From: a virus
IMG/VR virus record: IMGVR_UViG_3300026097_000010
Coordinates: 1 to 64,000 of that record
Length of the DNA: 64,000 nucleotides
Direction: 5' to 3' (one strand)
Position numbers and translations under genes: made by a program. Of the stretch, positions 24,413 to 32,621 are shown piece after piece. The stretch's first letter is position 1; every line of letters begins with the position of its first letter. The notes under the pieces are model-generated. The model ran no database searches, was not told where the DNA came from, and saw only the letters and a list, made by a program, of their open reading frames with translations.

Positions 24413-25086
24413 AAATCGTGTTGTTCGCAGTATTCTGTTAGGATACGTTCACGATGCCATTCGTCCCCCATCGGTGTTGTCGCAAACTCGTGAAAACTAG
24501 GAGTACCTAATGTATAATGCAAAAGTTTTGCATCTTGATTTTCGCCATACTCGTCCGGCAACCAATTCCATTCGATGGGCAATTCTCCAATACGTTCATC
24601 ATCAAGGTGTTGAAATCTATGTAGTTCTGCACCTGTAGCATTCTGTACATATTCAGGAGTCAGTCTTCGATTAGGATGATTTTGGCAGTTCCAAAGAATA
24701 ACACTCGACCAGTTCTTTCTAGGGTAGTTTTCGTTCTTACTGCCTAGATATTTTTCTGTCATTTTAGTTTGATAATCGTGCTTTACAACCATTACATCTT
24801 TGTCACTTTCTCTTAGTTCCCATAGTTTGTAGATATCATCTCGCACAATCATATCACCGTCTATAAAGATTGCCCATCCTTTATAACTCATAAGATGCGG
24901 GACTAAAAATCGACTGTATACAAAATGATTAGAAGCATCAGTGTGCTTTTCTTCGTAGTCACCTAATAGACTAAGTGCCAATGGAATAATCTGAACAGGG
25001 CCGCTAGCGTGTCTTATAATTGAATTAACACACACGTGGTATGCTATTGCTTCTCTAGGATCATATCCTATAAAAACTGGGATCAT
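24409..25086 (-). CDS. GT8-like glycosyltransferase
   Basis: 225 aa. The start MIPVFIGYDPREAIAYHV is the pattern of small GT8-like enzymes (IGYDxRE...AY), and AIFIDGDMIVRDDI (about 72-85) has the DxD site. LLHYTLGTPSF near the C-terminus carries the second metal-binding His. Overlaps of 4 bases on both sides place it between the nucleotidyltransferase-cupin fusion and the KpsS-like genes. Substrate unknown. Confidence 0.82.
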   Translation of the reverse strand: MIPVFIGYDPREAIAYHVCVNSIIRHASGPVQIIPLALSLLGDYEEKHTDASNHFVYSRFLVPHLMSYKGWAIFIDGDMIVRDDIYKLWELRESDKDVMVVKHDYQTKMTEKYLGSKNENYPRKNWSSVILWNCQNHPNRRLTPEYVQNATGAELHRFQHLDDERIGELPIEWNWLPDEYGENQDAKLLHYTLGTPSFHEFATTPMGDEWHRERILTEYCEQHDL

Positions 25087-25862
25087 GTATTTCTCCTTTC
25101 TATGTCCTTTTCAACACATTCTTCACCCCACTGTATCTCTAAAATATGTGCTGGGTCTGTTCCTGGATTACTAGCTTTATGCCAAACATCCTTGCCTATA
25201 CTATAAGTAAAACTGTTTTGTGTGAGATGAACAACGTCTTTAATACCTTCATATTCAGTCTCCATTTTTACTATACCTTCTAAGATTCGCCAGTCCTCCG
25301 ATCTCTTAAAGTGTCGTTGATCGGATAAACTTTTGCCTGGAAGTATTACTAATTCTTTTACTTTGTAGCCCTTTTCGGGTTTGTTATCAAGTACACGCCA
25401 ATATCCCCAAGGCCTTTCTGTTTTTTGTGTCTTCCACTCATCAAGAATCCAACTTGAAGAATTCTTTTTATCAGTGCCGCCGACGCCGAATACAAAACTT
25501 AATCTAGGATTGTTAACAGTCATTTCAGGAATATTGTCGTCAGTCCTATCGCCGCCGTTAGCAAAAATTACTTCATGTTCTGGATAATTTTCGAGGGTGT
25601 CCTTAATAAATTTCGTTGCACTGTTATCTGTGTCGTAATCGTCAGCGAATTGAATTACAACATCTACTATTCGTAACGCTTGAACGATTCCGGCTCGTTC
25701 TTCGCTAGGCATAAACGGCTTTCCTTTTTTACGAATAAGCCAAGAATCGCTATTGACTCCTACAATTAAAACATCGCCTAGTTTTTTTGCTTCGGTGAGA
25801 TATGAAATATGTCCGGTATGAATTGGATCAAACCCGCCTGTAACTAATACAATTTTACTCAT
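25083..25862 (-). CDS. nucleotidyltransferase-cupin fusion (HldE-C/TagD-like plus ManC-type cupin)
   Basis: 259 aa from ATG 25862; a frame to 25928 would cross the promoter and the divergent gene. Residues 1-130 are a cytidylyl/adenylyltransferase: VTGGFDPIHTGHISYL (HTGH), SEERAGIVQAL and a C-terminal SSSWIL. Residues about 150-259 are a cupin like the isomerase half of ManC: RPWGYWRVLDN, GYKVKELVILPGKSLS, RHFKRSEDW. The fusion could activate and isomerise one sugar phosphate. It heads the late-type glycan operon running to 20823. Confidence 0.82.
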   Translation of the reverse strand: MSKIVLVTGGFDPIHTGHISYLTEAKKLGDVLIVGVNSDSWLIRKKGKPFMPSEERAGIVQALRIVDVVIQFADDYDTDNSATKFIKDTLENYPEHEVIFANGGDRTDDNIPEMTVNNPRLSFVFGVGGTDKKNSSSWILDEWKTQKTERPWGYWRVLDNKPEKGYKVKELVILPGKSLSDQRHFKRSEDWRILEGIVKMETEYEGIKDVVHLTQNSFTYSIGKDVWHKASNPGTDPAHILEIQWGEECVEKDIERRNT

Positions 25863-25867
25863 GACTT

Positions 25868-25875
25868 TATTTATA
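25868..25875 (-). promoter_or_regulatory. T4-type late promoter TATAAATA (minus strand)
   Basis: A perfect TATAAATA lies exactly 5 bases before the ATG at 25862. The paired plus-strand motif at 25889-25896 makes the 39-base gap a divergent late promoter. Confidence 0.7.
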
Positions 25876-25888
25876 ACGGCACCTAATG

Positions 25889-25896
25889 CATAAATA
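25889..25896 (+). promoter_or_regulatory. late promoter CATAAATA for sulfotransferase pair
   Basis: Plus-strand CATAAATA lies exactly 5 bases before the ATG at 25902. The same octamer is used before gp14. No Shine-Dalgarno element fits between. Confidence 0.6.
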
Positions 25897-25901
25897 TTTT
25901 C

Positions 25902-26477
25902 ATGGTTACTCCTGTAAGATTTATACACATTGAAAAATGTGGAGGCACATCGGTTGCTAAATTCCTAAATGACAATAATTTTGATTTTTTAATGGGTAAA
26001 AATTTTAAAAAGAACAAAAAGCATTCTCATGCCGCAATGTTTGAACATGAGGATAGTTTTAAATTTACTGTTGTAAGAAATCCGTATACCAGATTAATTA
26101 GTTTTTATAATTACAATAAAAACAAGATCGGAAACTGCACTTTTGAAGAATTTGTTAAAAATAAATTAACAGAAAATCTCATAACTCTTCAGGTCATGAA
26201 AATTCATAAACCAATCGAAAATGCTGTTTTTGGGCCAATGTCGATAAGAGAATTAGAAAAACAATTTCATTGGGATAAAATGTTGGTTGATAAAATTTTC
26301 AAACTAGAGAATTTACAAGAACTAAAACAATACTTAAAAATAGATGCAGAATTTCCGATCGAAAACAAATCTATAAAAGCTAATCCGGAAAGTTATTACA
26401 ATTACGAACTTAAAGAAATTGTTGCAGATCACTTTAAAAAAGATTTCGAAATATTAGGATACAATTCAGAATTATGA
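25902..26477 (+). CDS. sulfotransferase-family protein
   Basis: 191 aa. RFIHIEKCGGTSVAKFL (about 5-21) is the 5'-phosphosulfate loop and VVRNPYTRLISFYNY (about 57-71) the 3'-phosphate site. The C-terminus DHFKKDFEILGYN is shared with the sulfotransferases at 4266 (LRKDFEYLGYN) and 26474 (YYLDFKLLGYD), making a close trio. It is the first gene of a two-gene plus-strand unit behind a late-type motif. Acceptor unknown. Confidence 0.83.
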   Translation: MVTPVRFIHIEKCGGTSVAKFLNDNNFDFLMGKNFKKNKKHSHAAMFEHEDSFKFTVVRNPYTRLISFYNYNKNKIGNCTFEEFVKNKLTENLITLQVMKIHKPIENAVFGPMSIRELEKQFHWDKMLVDKIFKLENLQELKQYLKIDAEFPIENKSIKANPESYYNYELKEIVADHFKKDFEILGYNSEL

Positions 26478-27046
26478 AAAGATTTATACACATCCCTAAA
26501 ACAGGTGGAACCTCTATTAAGGAATGGCTTAGAAAGTTCACTGATGAAAAAATATTAGTTGATCTCGGATCGAATATTACAGGCTATCACAATCATCGTA
26601 TGCACTGTCGATGGTATAAGTTTAAAGGCGAGCGAACTGAAAAATTTTCTACTATTAGAAATCCGTTTCATAGGACTGTAAGCGGTTATAATTATTTAAA
26701 ATTTAAATTGAATAATCCTGCTCGAAAGATAGTATCTGAATCTTTTGAAGATTTTGTAATTTCTAGTTTGTTAGATTCTGCCGACGAAGTATTTTTACCT
26801 CAAATTTATTGGCTTAAACCTAGATCTAAAAGATTTCTTAAAGTTGAACATTTTTTTAAAATCGAAACAGAAATAGAAGAACTTCAATATTACCTCGGCT
26901 ATCATGCACCGATTCCTAAAATTAACATTAGCACACAGAAAAAATATGCAGAGTTTTACAAATCTAAAGAAGTACAAGATATTGTAAGAGAAAAATATTA
27001 TCTAGATTTTAAATTATTAGGATACGATATAGATACTATAGAGTAG
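26474..27046 (+). CDS. sulfotransferase-family protein
   Basis: 190 aa, starting in an ATGA overlap with the previous sulfotransferase. MKRFIHIPKTGGTSIKEWL has the canonical PKTGGTS 5'-phosphosulfate loop, and STIRNPFHRTVSGYNYL the 3'-phosphate site. The ending YYLDFKLLGYD matches its neighbour, so the pair is a tandem duplication that has diverged. Its stop overlaps the convergent uvsY end by 11 bases. Confidence 0.84.
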   Translation: MKRFIHIPKTGGTSIKEWLRKFTDEKILVDLGSNITGYHNHRMHCRWYKFKGERTEKFSTIRNPFHRTVSGYNYLKFKLNNPARKIVSESFEDFVISSLLDSADEVFLPQIYWLKPRSKRFLKVEHFFKIETEIEELQYYLGYHAPIPKINISTQKKYAEFYKSKEVQDIVREKYYLDFKLLGYDIDTIE

Positions 27047-27491
27047 CATCATCCAACCCGGCGGTTCTAAGTTTAACAATATTACTTAGCTGCCACTGTT
27101 TGATATCTAGTCCTTTGATCACTCCTAGCCATTTGTTGCGAAGTAATGCAAAGTCGTTGATAATTTTTTCAAAGTCTACAACATCAGATTCGCCGTCTAC
27201 AAACTTTTCACAGTCTCTACTACTCAACGCTCGTTGATAATTTTCTAGATACTTGCGAAAGTATTGGCTTCGCAGACGGCGAAGCTCAATGTTTAGATAT
27301 TCGAGGATTGCTTCCATTTCTTGAAGCTGGTTAAATCGTGTTTCTACCAGAGCTGGCATATTTGCACTGGCTCTTTCAATTCTTCCGCTGATTTGCATTT
27401 CTTGTTTTGCTTCTACAAGCTCTGACTCGAAATACTTAATTGCATCAGGGATAACACTAATGTCTCTAGAAACACGATCGTACCAGTTCAT
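27036..27491 (-). CDS. uvsY: UvsY recombination mediator
   Basis: 151 aa, alpha-helical and charged. DISVIPDAIKYFESELVEAK, RFNQLQEMEAILEYLNIELR, FRKYLENYQRALSSRD and FALLRNKWLGVIKGLD are the conserved helices of UvsY in marine T4-like phages. UvsY loads UvsX onto gp32-coated single-stranded DNA. Its location downstream of uvsX and a 74-aa conserved gene, all in the gp32 operon, supports the call. T4 UvsY is 137 aa. Confidence 0.9.
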   Translation of the reverse strand: MNWYDRVSRDISVIPDAIKYFESELVEAKQEMQISGRIERASANMPALVETRFNQLQEMEAILEYLNIELRRLRSQYFRKYLENYQRALSSRDCEKFVDGESDVVDFEKIINDFALLRNKWLGVIKGLDIKQWQLSNIVKLRTAGLDDATL

Positions 27492-27716
27492 TTAGTCCTC
27501 ATAATACTCGTCATCGTCAATAACTTCATCGTCAATAGCATATTCTACAGCACTATCTAGATGCGGGTCAACCCCTAATAGTGACTCTATTACAGATTCC
27601 TTAATACCATAATCTAATAGGATATTAATAAACTCTGCGGCTACGTCTTCTCTCTGTTTTTCTGGGATGTGCCCTACTACAACCTGCCAGAGGTCGCCGA
27701 TTAAGTCTTCTTTCAT
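27492..27716 (-). CDS. conserved 74-aa protein between uvsX and uvsY
   Basis: 74 aa, very acidic, ending DDEVIDDDEYYED. The N-terminal MKEDLIGDLWQVVVGHIPEK and LLDYGIKESVIESLLGVDP blocks are familiar from the same position in marine T4-like phages. It abuts uvsY by zero bases and overlaps uvsX by one (ATG in the uvsX stop region). A role in recombination is suggested only by position. Confidence 0.82.
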   Translation of the reverse strand: MKEDLIGDLWQVVVGHIPEKQREDVAAEFINILLDYGIKESVIESLLGVDPHLDSAVEYAIDDEVIDDDEYYED

Positions 27717-28786
27717 TATTGTTCATTCTCCGTTTGAAGCTCTTCGTCATCGACCTCAACAACATCAGCAATATCTGGCTTGTTGACAATATCTCGCATT
27801 ACCATATCGAGTTTTTCGCCAGTCCAGTTTTTACGGTATTCTAAATGTGTCTCTCCATCGAGGTCTGTGTATTTAAGTCGATTTCCATCTTTCTTTAACA
27901 AACCTTTTGCTTCAAACAGATCTACAAGTCCTGAATAAGGATCCATACCTGTTTCGTATGGAATTTTTACCTGTACACTTTCAAACGGTTTTGCATAGCG
28001 TGTTTTCATAACCTTACACGCCGCACGAATACCGTTCACAGTTGTGGTCTTGTTACCGTCTAAGTCTTCTTTTAATTTCAGTTTCTTCATTGCAATCACA
28101 ATAGAACTTGCATACACAAATCCTTGTCCGCCTGAGATTTTGTCATCTGGGTCAAACATATCTTGGCTTGCATATGTGTGGTTAGTACATACCATTCCTA
28201 CATTGTAGCTACCAAACATATTAACACAGTTACGGACAAGTGCTGTAAGTGCTTTAGGCTTACGACCCATATCACCTTTAAGGTCACCTTTGCCAAACTG
28301 ATCAACATCAGTGGGTGTTAATAGCATACCTAAACTGTCAATAACAAACAGAACTTTAGGACGATCTTCTTCCGACATATCTTTGTATTCTTTCATAAAC
28401 TCGGATACAGTTTTTGCTACGTCGTCAATCATTGCCATGTTAAGTTTCAATAACTTATCTTCGCTTGTGTCTACACCTAATGCGTGTAACCATTTTTCAT
28501 CTAGTGCGTTTTCTGAATCAACCAGCACGACGAAAATGCCTTGTTCCTGTGCGGCTTTTACAATATTACCTGAACAAAAATAACTCTTGCCTGAACCGGA
28601 TTCGCCTGCAAAAACTGTTACTTTGCCAAGCGGAACTCCTTTGTGAAAATCGCCACTAACAAGATAGTTCAGTGCGTAATTTCCTGTGCTGACCCAATCT
28701 GTAGGATCATTAAAGCCTACGCCAAGACCGTCAATGCTCTTGGTCAGACTTTTTCTAAACTTTGATAAATCGAATGCTTTTGCCAT
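27716..28786 (-). CDS. uvsX: UvsX RecA-like recombinase
   Basis: 356 aa. Walker A is GESGSGKS at 61-68, VVLVDSENALDEKWL holds the strand before the catalytic region and VLFVIDSLGML is Walker B. UvsX forms filaments on single-stranded DNA and does strand exchange for recombination-dependent replication and repair. AGGAG lies 6 bases before the ATG at 28786. A long-loop hairpin of unknown role sits in the 77-base gap to gp32. Length is close to T4 UvsX (391 aa). Confidence 0.95.
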   Translation of the reverse strand: MAKAFDLSKFRKSLTKSIDGLGVGFNDPTDWVSTGNYALNYLVSGDFHKGVPLGKVTVFAGESGSGKSYFCSGNIVKAAQEQGIFVVLVDSENALDEKWLHALGVDTSEDKLLKLNMAMIDDVAKTVSEFMKEYKDMSEEDRPKVLFVIDSLGMLLTPTDVDQFGKGDLKGDMGRKPKALTALVRNCVNMFGSYNVGMVCTNHTYASQDMFDPDDKISGGQGFVYASSIVIAMKKLKLKEDLDGNKTTTVNGIRAACKVMKTRYAKPFESVQVKIPYETGMDPYSGLVDLFEAKGLLKKDGNRLKYTDLDGETHLEYRKNWTGEKLDMVMRDIVNKPDIADVVEVDDEELQTENEQ

Positions 28787-28812
28787 TTTATCTCCTAATC
28801 TAAAAGCAGAGT

Positions 28813-28855
28813 AACCCCCCGATGTGAGCAGACTATGTCCTAGGCTTGGGGGGTA
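28813..28855 (-). promoter_or_regulatory. long-loop hairpin between gp32 and uvsX
   Basis: In the minus-strand mRNA ACCCCCC (28848-28854) can pair with GGGGGGT (28814-28820), enclosing a loop of 27 bases that itself contains CCTAGG. No U-tract follows, so it does not look like an intrinsic terminator. It lies after the gp32 stop and before the uvsX ribosome site. It could stabilise the mRNA, tune uvsX relative to gp32 or be a processing site. Confidence 0.5.
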
Positions 28856-28863
28856 TTGTTATT

Positions 28864-29889
28864 TTATTCTTGACCTTTACGGGCACGGATCATTGCTAGA
28901 ATGTCCTGTGCTCGGCCGGCACCTTCTTCACCGTTGTCTGATGATTCTGCTTGTGGAGCAGGTTCTGCCTCTGGCTTAGGATCAGGGTCAAACGGAACAT
29001 CTTCCTTTGTCTCTGGAACGGGTGCTGATTGTGGAGCACTTTGACTTGTAGCTGTTGCCGCTGGGCTTGCTGATACATTAGGATCACCTGTACGTGCCTG
29101 CATACCCGCCGGACGGAAGTATTGACTCCAACGATCTGGATCATATGCTTCGCCATCAACTGATGCTTCGAACATTTCGTGCATTACTTTCATTTCTACA
29201 TCAGTAGGCTTTTTAGGAAGGAAGTCTGAAAGATTGAATAACCCGTGGGCATCAACAGCCGCGGCTTCTTCTTCAGTTAATGCTCGTTCACGACGACTCC
29301 ACTGCGAAGTAGAATAATCTGCATAGCCGCCTTTTGATGTCTTTTTAATACGGAAGTCTACACCACGCATATAATCAGTTGGCAGTTCTTCTAACTCTGG
29401 ATCCATAAGAGCACCTTTGATGATCTGGAAGATCTGAGGTCCAATGATAAATCGACGAATTGGATTTTCTGGAACAGTTTCCTCATTGAGAGGATCTTCT
29501 GCAACAAAGCCTTGGAAGATGTAACTACGCTTTTTCCAATACTTACGGCCCATGTCTTCAAGACTCTTGTCTTTGAACCAGCCACGCACTTCTGAAAGGA
29601 TTGGACAACTTTGTCCGTCGTTGTACATTTCTACACAGGGAATTTGTACCTGTACTGGGCGTGAGTCAGTTTCGCCTTTAATGCCAGCGAATGGCAATTT
29701 AATCATTGCTCGCTCAACCCAAAAGAATGTGTTGTTAGTGTCGCCATCAGGTAAGAAACGGATTACCGATTCTTTGCCTTCTTGCATGTTCCAGTGTGGA
29801 TAAATTGCGTTGTCACCGCCTGTTTGACGATTGCTGCCGGTGTTTTGTGATTCTGCTAGTTTAGCACGAATTTCTGCTAATGATGCCAT
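28864..29889 (-). CDS. gp32: single-stranded DNA-binding protein gp32
   Basis: 341 aa. The core has RFLPDGDTNNTFFWVERAM and VQIPCVEMYNDGQSCPILSEVRGW; only two Cys remain where T4 gp32 has a zinc-binding set. FIIGPQIFQIIKG and YSTSQWSRRERAL belong to the OB fold. The C-terminal 80 residues are Pro/Ala/Glu-rich and end RAQDILAMIRARKG, the acidic protein-interaction tail. It is first in a strong early operon (gp32-uvsX-74 aa-uvsY) with TTGACA-17-CATAAT and AGGAGG. Confidence 0.93.
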   Translation of the reverse strand: MASLAEIRAKLAESQNTGSNRQTGGDNAIYPHWNMQEGKESVIRFLPDGDTNNTFFWVERAMIKLPFAGIKGETDSRPVQVQIPCVEMYNDGQSCPILSEVRGWFKDKSLEDMGRKYWKKRSYIFQGFVAEDPLNEETVPENPIRRFIIGPQIFQIIKGALMDPELEELPTDYMRGVDFRIKKTSKGGYADYSTSQWSRRERALTEEEAAAVDAHGLFNLSDFLPKKPTDVEMKVMHEMFEASVDGEAYDPDRWSQYFRPAGMQARTGDPNVSASPAATATSQSAPQSAPVPETKEDVPFDPDPKPEAEPAPQAESSDNGEEGAGRAQDILAMIRARKGQE

Positions 29890-29937
29890 TTTGTAGCCTC
29901 CTATTTGTTTTGCCTTTTAAATGGTATATGCCTAAAT

Positions 29938-29955
29938 GCATAACATATATTATGC
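29938..29955. promoter_or_regulatory. inverted repeat overlapping gp32 -10 box (possible operator)
   Basis: GCATAA and TTATGC arms separated by six bases form a nearly perfect palindrome that covers the -10 hexamer of the gp32 promoter. The position would suit repressor binding or a hairpin at the 5' end of the mRNA. Confidence 0.35.
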
Positions 29956-29977
29956 ACTTTTTATTTAGCCTTGTCAA
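29949..29977 (-). promoter_or_regulatory. sigma70-like early promoter for gp32 operon
   Basis: Minus-strand TTGACA (29972-29977), 17-bp spacer, CATAAT (29949-29954). It is followed by a leader of about 50 bases with an AGGAGG ribosome site before ATG 29889. This is the only early promoter in the window with a real 5' leader. Confidence 0.82.
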
Positions 29978-30004
29978 CGAAAATAGTATTTTTATGTGTC
30001 CAAA

Positions 30005-30028
30005 ATAAAAGGCCCTGTTGGGCCTTTT
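30005..30028 (-). terminator. intrinsic terminator after the 858-aa gene
   Basis: A 9-bp stem (AAAAGGCCC/GGGCCTTTT, 4-base loop) starts just after the stop at 30030 and runs into a T-rich tract on the minus strand. It separates the late 858-aa gene from the early gp32 promoter. Confidence 0.88.
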
Positions 30029-30029
30029 A

Positions 30030-32606
30030 TTATAATCCTGACAGTTTTTGTATTCTTGCCAGTTCTTCTAGTTCTTCTGCACCTTGTTCTTGTGCCGGTG
30101 CCATACGCTCAACCATTTTGCGAGCAACTAGTTCTGCATCTTCGCCAAACTTCTTGCCTACCATAAGAGCGACTCCTTGTGGGCCTTTAGGGAAGGTACC
30201 CGAATCTCTATCATAGCAACTCATTATGAATTCAGCAATACTTTCTAGAGTATGCTCTTCACCATCCGAAGTTTTAAATTTGGTGCCTTTTGGCTTGCCC
30301 TGTGATTTAAGATCTTGAACTTTCTTAGCAAACTCATTGCCTTCAATTTCAACATCGTCCATCATATCATCCATTGGATCGTCGTCATATTCTTGTCTAA
30401 AATCAAAGTCATCATTATCATCTTGGTCAGCTGTGTAATCATCGCCGTAATCATCTGCAATATTATTCATCATTCGATCAAAAATATCTTCATAATCGTC
30501 GTCTGGATGCAACCCGTTGTCTACAGCTACATCATTATACATATCTTCTAGTTCTTTTTGCACTTTAGGACCATATTTGCCCGCCATTGCGTCTTTTATC
30601 ATATCGTAGCCGTCATCGCCACTATCAGCAACTTTTTGTTTGAACTCTTCCGGATCCATTCCTTCTGCAACAGGTTCTTCTACTCCAGCTAGGTTTAGAA
30701 TGCTATCTAATTCTTCACTCATACCTAATTCCTTGTCCAGTGCATCTTTGTAATCTTGGAATTTTCTAGGATCGTTTTTAAACATATCTGTCGTTTTTAT
30801 TATTTTAAGAGTTTCATCGTATCCTTTCTCGTTAACGGCTTTAACTAAAACTTCAACAAACTCTGGATCAGGATATGGTCTTGGTTTTATCTCAATATCG
30901 GACTCATCATCATCGGCTCCCATTCTCTGAGCAAGAGTACCTGCTTTCATTGCTCCGATGCCTGTTCCTATTCCTGCGGCAGCCGCACCTATGCCAGCCT
31001 TGGCTAACATATCTAAGAACTCGCGTCTTGTTGCTTCGTCGAGATCTACATCCAAATCTTCTTCTTGCGGCTCGACTTCGTCAGCACCAACTTTGGGTTG
31101 TGTTTCTTCGTAGTCGCCAAAGTCAAGTTCTTCAACAACTTCGCTGGCATTTTCTTCTAGCCAATCTTTGACCAAACTGCGTACATCTTGACTTGAATCT
31201 TCTTTTGCCATCGTTTTAATTTCTTGTTCTAGTCTTGGATCGTCAATGATGCCTTCTAGACTCTGTATAGCATTAGTACCGTCTACACCTGCTGGAAATT
31301 CTTGGCCTACTAGTTCTTGTAGTTCTGCGATGGCATTCTGTTTTTCTTCATCATCCGACGACTGTATTGCAGATTGCTCGCCAAGTGTCATTGCCCAATC
31401 TTCAAATTTAGCAAAAGGATCGCTTTCGCCCATTGCCTGTTTCATACCTTTTTTAGCAAGTTTCTTGGGTACATTTTTCTTTTTAATAGGATTACCAAAC
31501 TCGTCGGTGTCTGGTGTCGTTTCTTCATCTGGTTCAAATGGTGGTTCGTCTTCTTCTTTTGCTTCTGTTGTCATTGCGACTATGTCGTCGTAGCCTACTT
31601 CATTCTTCTCTTGCATTAATCTGTATAATACTGGGAACACTGAAGTAATATCTTCCTTGAAACTTTTTACAGTAAACTGGTCTTTTAGTTGTTCCATCAT
31701 TTCTTCTGGAACTTCTGGTTGTTCGATTGCCTGGAAGTTTTCAACAAACGCCTCGTAGTGCTTTTGCTTGCCTAATCTTGCTACTTGAGATTTTAACTGT
31801 TCTAATTGAGCGGTACTACGTTCGACCACAGTGTTGTTGTCGGAGTTCATTAGGTCGTTGCGTACCACATAGTTTTTAAAACTTTTTAACTGAGCAATTT
31901 CTTCACTCATTTTGATAATACTAGAACCGATATCATCGTAAGGAACACCACCGTTGGCAACGTGTCTTTGCATTGCTCTAGCACCTGCTAGATGAATAAA
32001 CGGATATTTGAATCTTTCACCTTCACAGTTTTCAACGAACAGTGCAGAAATATTTCTGGTTCTTGCTCCTGGTGTGGCATCATCCATAACAGTCTTGCTG
32101 TGCTTAATGATTAGCCTGGTATCTTCTAGCTTTTGGAAACTCTGTGTTCTAGTTCCGTACATGTTACTTTCATTCATTATTCCTTCTCCGACGGGTGTTG
32201 TAACTGAATCTGGTGTGGTTGGTTTAGGAGTTGCATACTGACTTAAAAATGCATAATCTCTTCTATCCAAATTATCTTTTGCGATGTCTCTAGTATCAAA
32301 TGCTAACAGTCTACGTTTGGCAAATTGACGCAACTCTTTTAAAAACTTATACCAATTGTTTTTTTGACCATCATCCATACCTTCGGTAATGCCAGTAGAA
32401 AAATAAACCTTCATCGAATTAGGTTCTGCAAGACTTACTGTGATATGTCCGATGGGATTTTCTCCTTCGGTATAGTTAAAATCAAAGAATCTTGCATCTT
32501 CTGGATTAATGGTAATCTGGCTGGTTTCGTCGCCAAGTTTAAGACCAGAAAATCTACTTCTGATCTTGTAAAATAAATCTGTTGCTATATTATTGGTTGC
32601 ATCCAT
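30030..32606 (-). CDS. large acidic late protein of unknown function, 858 aa
   Basis: 858 aa, strongly acidic, with low-complexity Asp/Glu segments near the C-terminus (YEDIFDRMMNNIADDYGDDY). The N-terminal 300 residues look folded (LPGARTRNISALFVENCEG-like block at about 185-205). Near residue 525 a hydrophobic, glycine-rich stretch (GIGAAAAGIGTGIGAMKAG) follows TRREFLD, which looks like a Tat-type or membrane-active segment placed internally. It is monocistronic between a late GATAAATA motif and a terminator, next to gp17. A virion or internal head protein is likely, but it is not recognised. Confidence 0.7.
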   Translation of the reverse strand: MDATNNIATDLFYKIRSRFSGLKLGDETSQITINPEDARFFDFNYTEGENPIGHITVSLAEPNSMKVYFSTGITEGMDDGQKNNWYKFLKELRQFAKRRLLAFDTRDIAKDNLDRRDYAFLSQYATPKPTTPDSVTTPVGEGIMNESNMYGTRTQSFQKLEDTRLIIKHSKTVMDDATPGARTRNISALFVENCEGERFKYPFIHLAGARAMQRHVANGGVPYDDIGSSIIKMSEEIAQLKSFKNYVVRNDLMNSDNNTVVERSTAQLEQLKSQVARLGKQKHYEAFVENFQAIEQPEVPEEMMEQLKDQFTVKSFKEDITSVFPVLYRLMQEKNEVGYDDIVAMTTEAKEEDEPPFEPDEETTPDTDEFGNPIKKKNVPKKLAKKGMKQAMGESDPFAKFEDWAMTLGEQSAIQSSDDEEKQNAIAELQELVGQEFPAGVDGTNAIQSLEGIIDDPRLEQEIKTMAKEDSSQDVRSLVKDWLEENASEVVEELDFGDYEETQPKVGADEVEPQEEDLDVDLDEATRREFLDMLAKAGIGAAAAGIGTGIGAMKAGTLAQRMGADDDESDIEIKPRPYPDPEFVEVLVKAVNEKGYDETLKIIKTTDMFKNDPRKFQDYKDALDKELGMSEELDSILNLAGVEEPVAEGMDPEEFKQKVADSGDDGYDMIKDAMAGKYGPKVQKELEDMYNDVAVDNGLHPDDDYEDIFDRMMNNIADDYGDDYTADQDDNDDFDFRQEYDDDPMDDMMDDVEIEGNEFAKKVQDLKSQGKPKGTKFKTSDGEEHTLESIAEFIMSCYDRDSGTFPKGPQGVALMVGKKFGEDAELVARKMVERMAPAQEQGAEELEELARIQKLSGL

Positions 32607-32613
32607 AGTATTG

Positions 32614-32621
32614 TATTTATC
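32614..32621 (-). promoter_or_regulatory. late promoter GATAAATA for the 858-aa gene
   Basis: Minus-strand GATAAATA lies 7 bases before the ATG at 32606, overlapping the terminase stop region. Confidence 0.65.
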
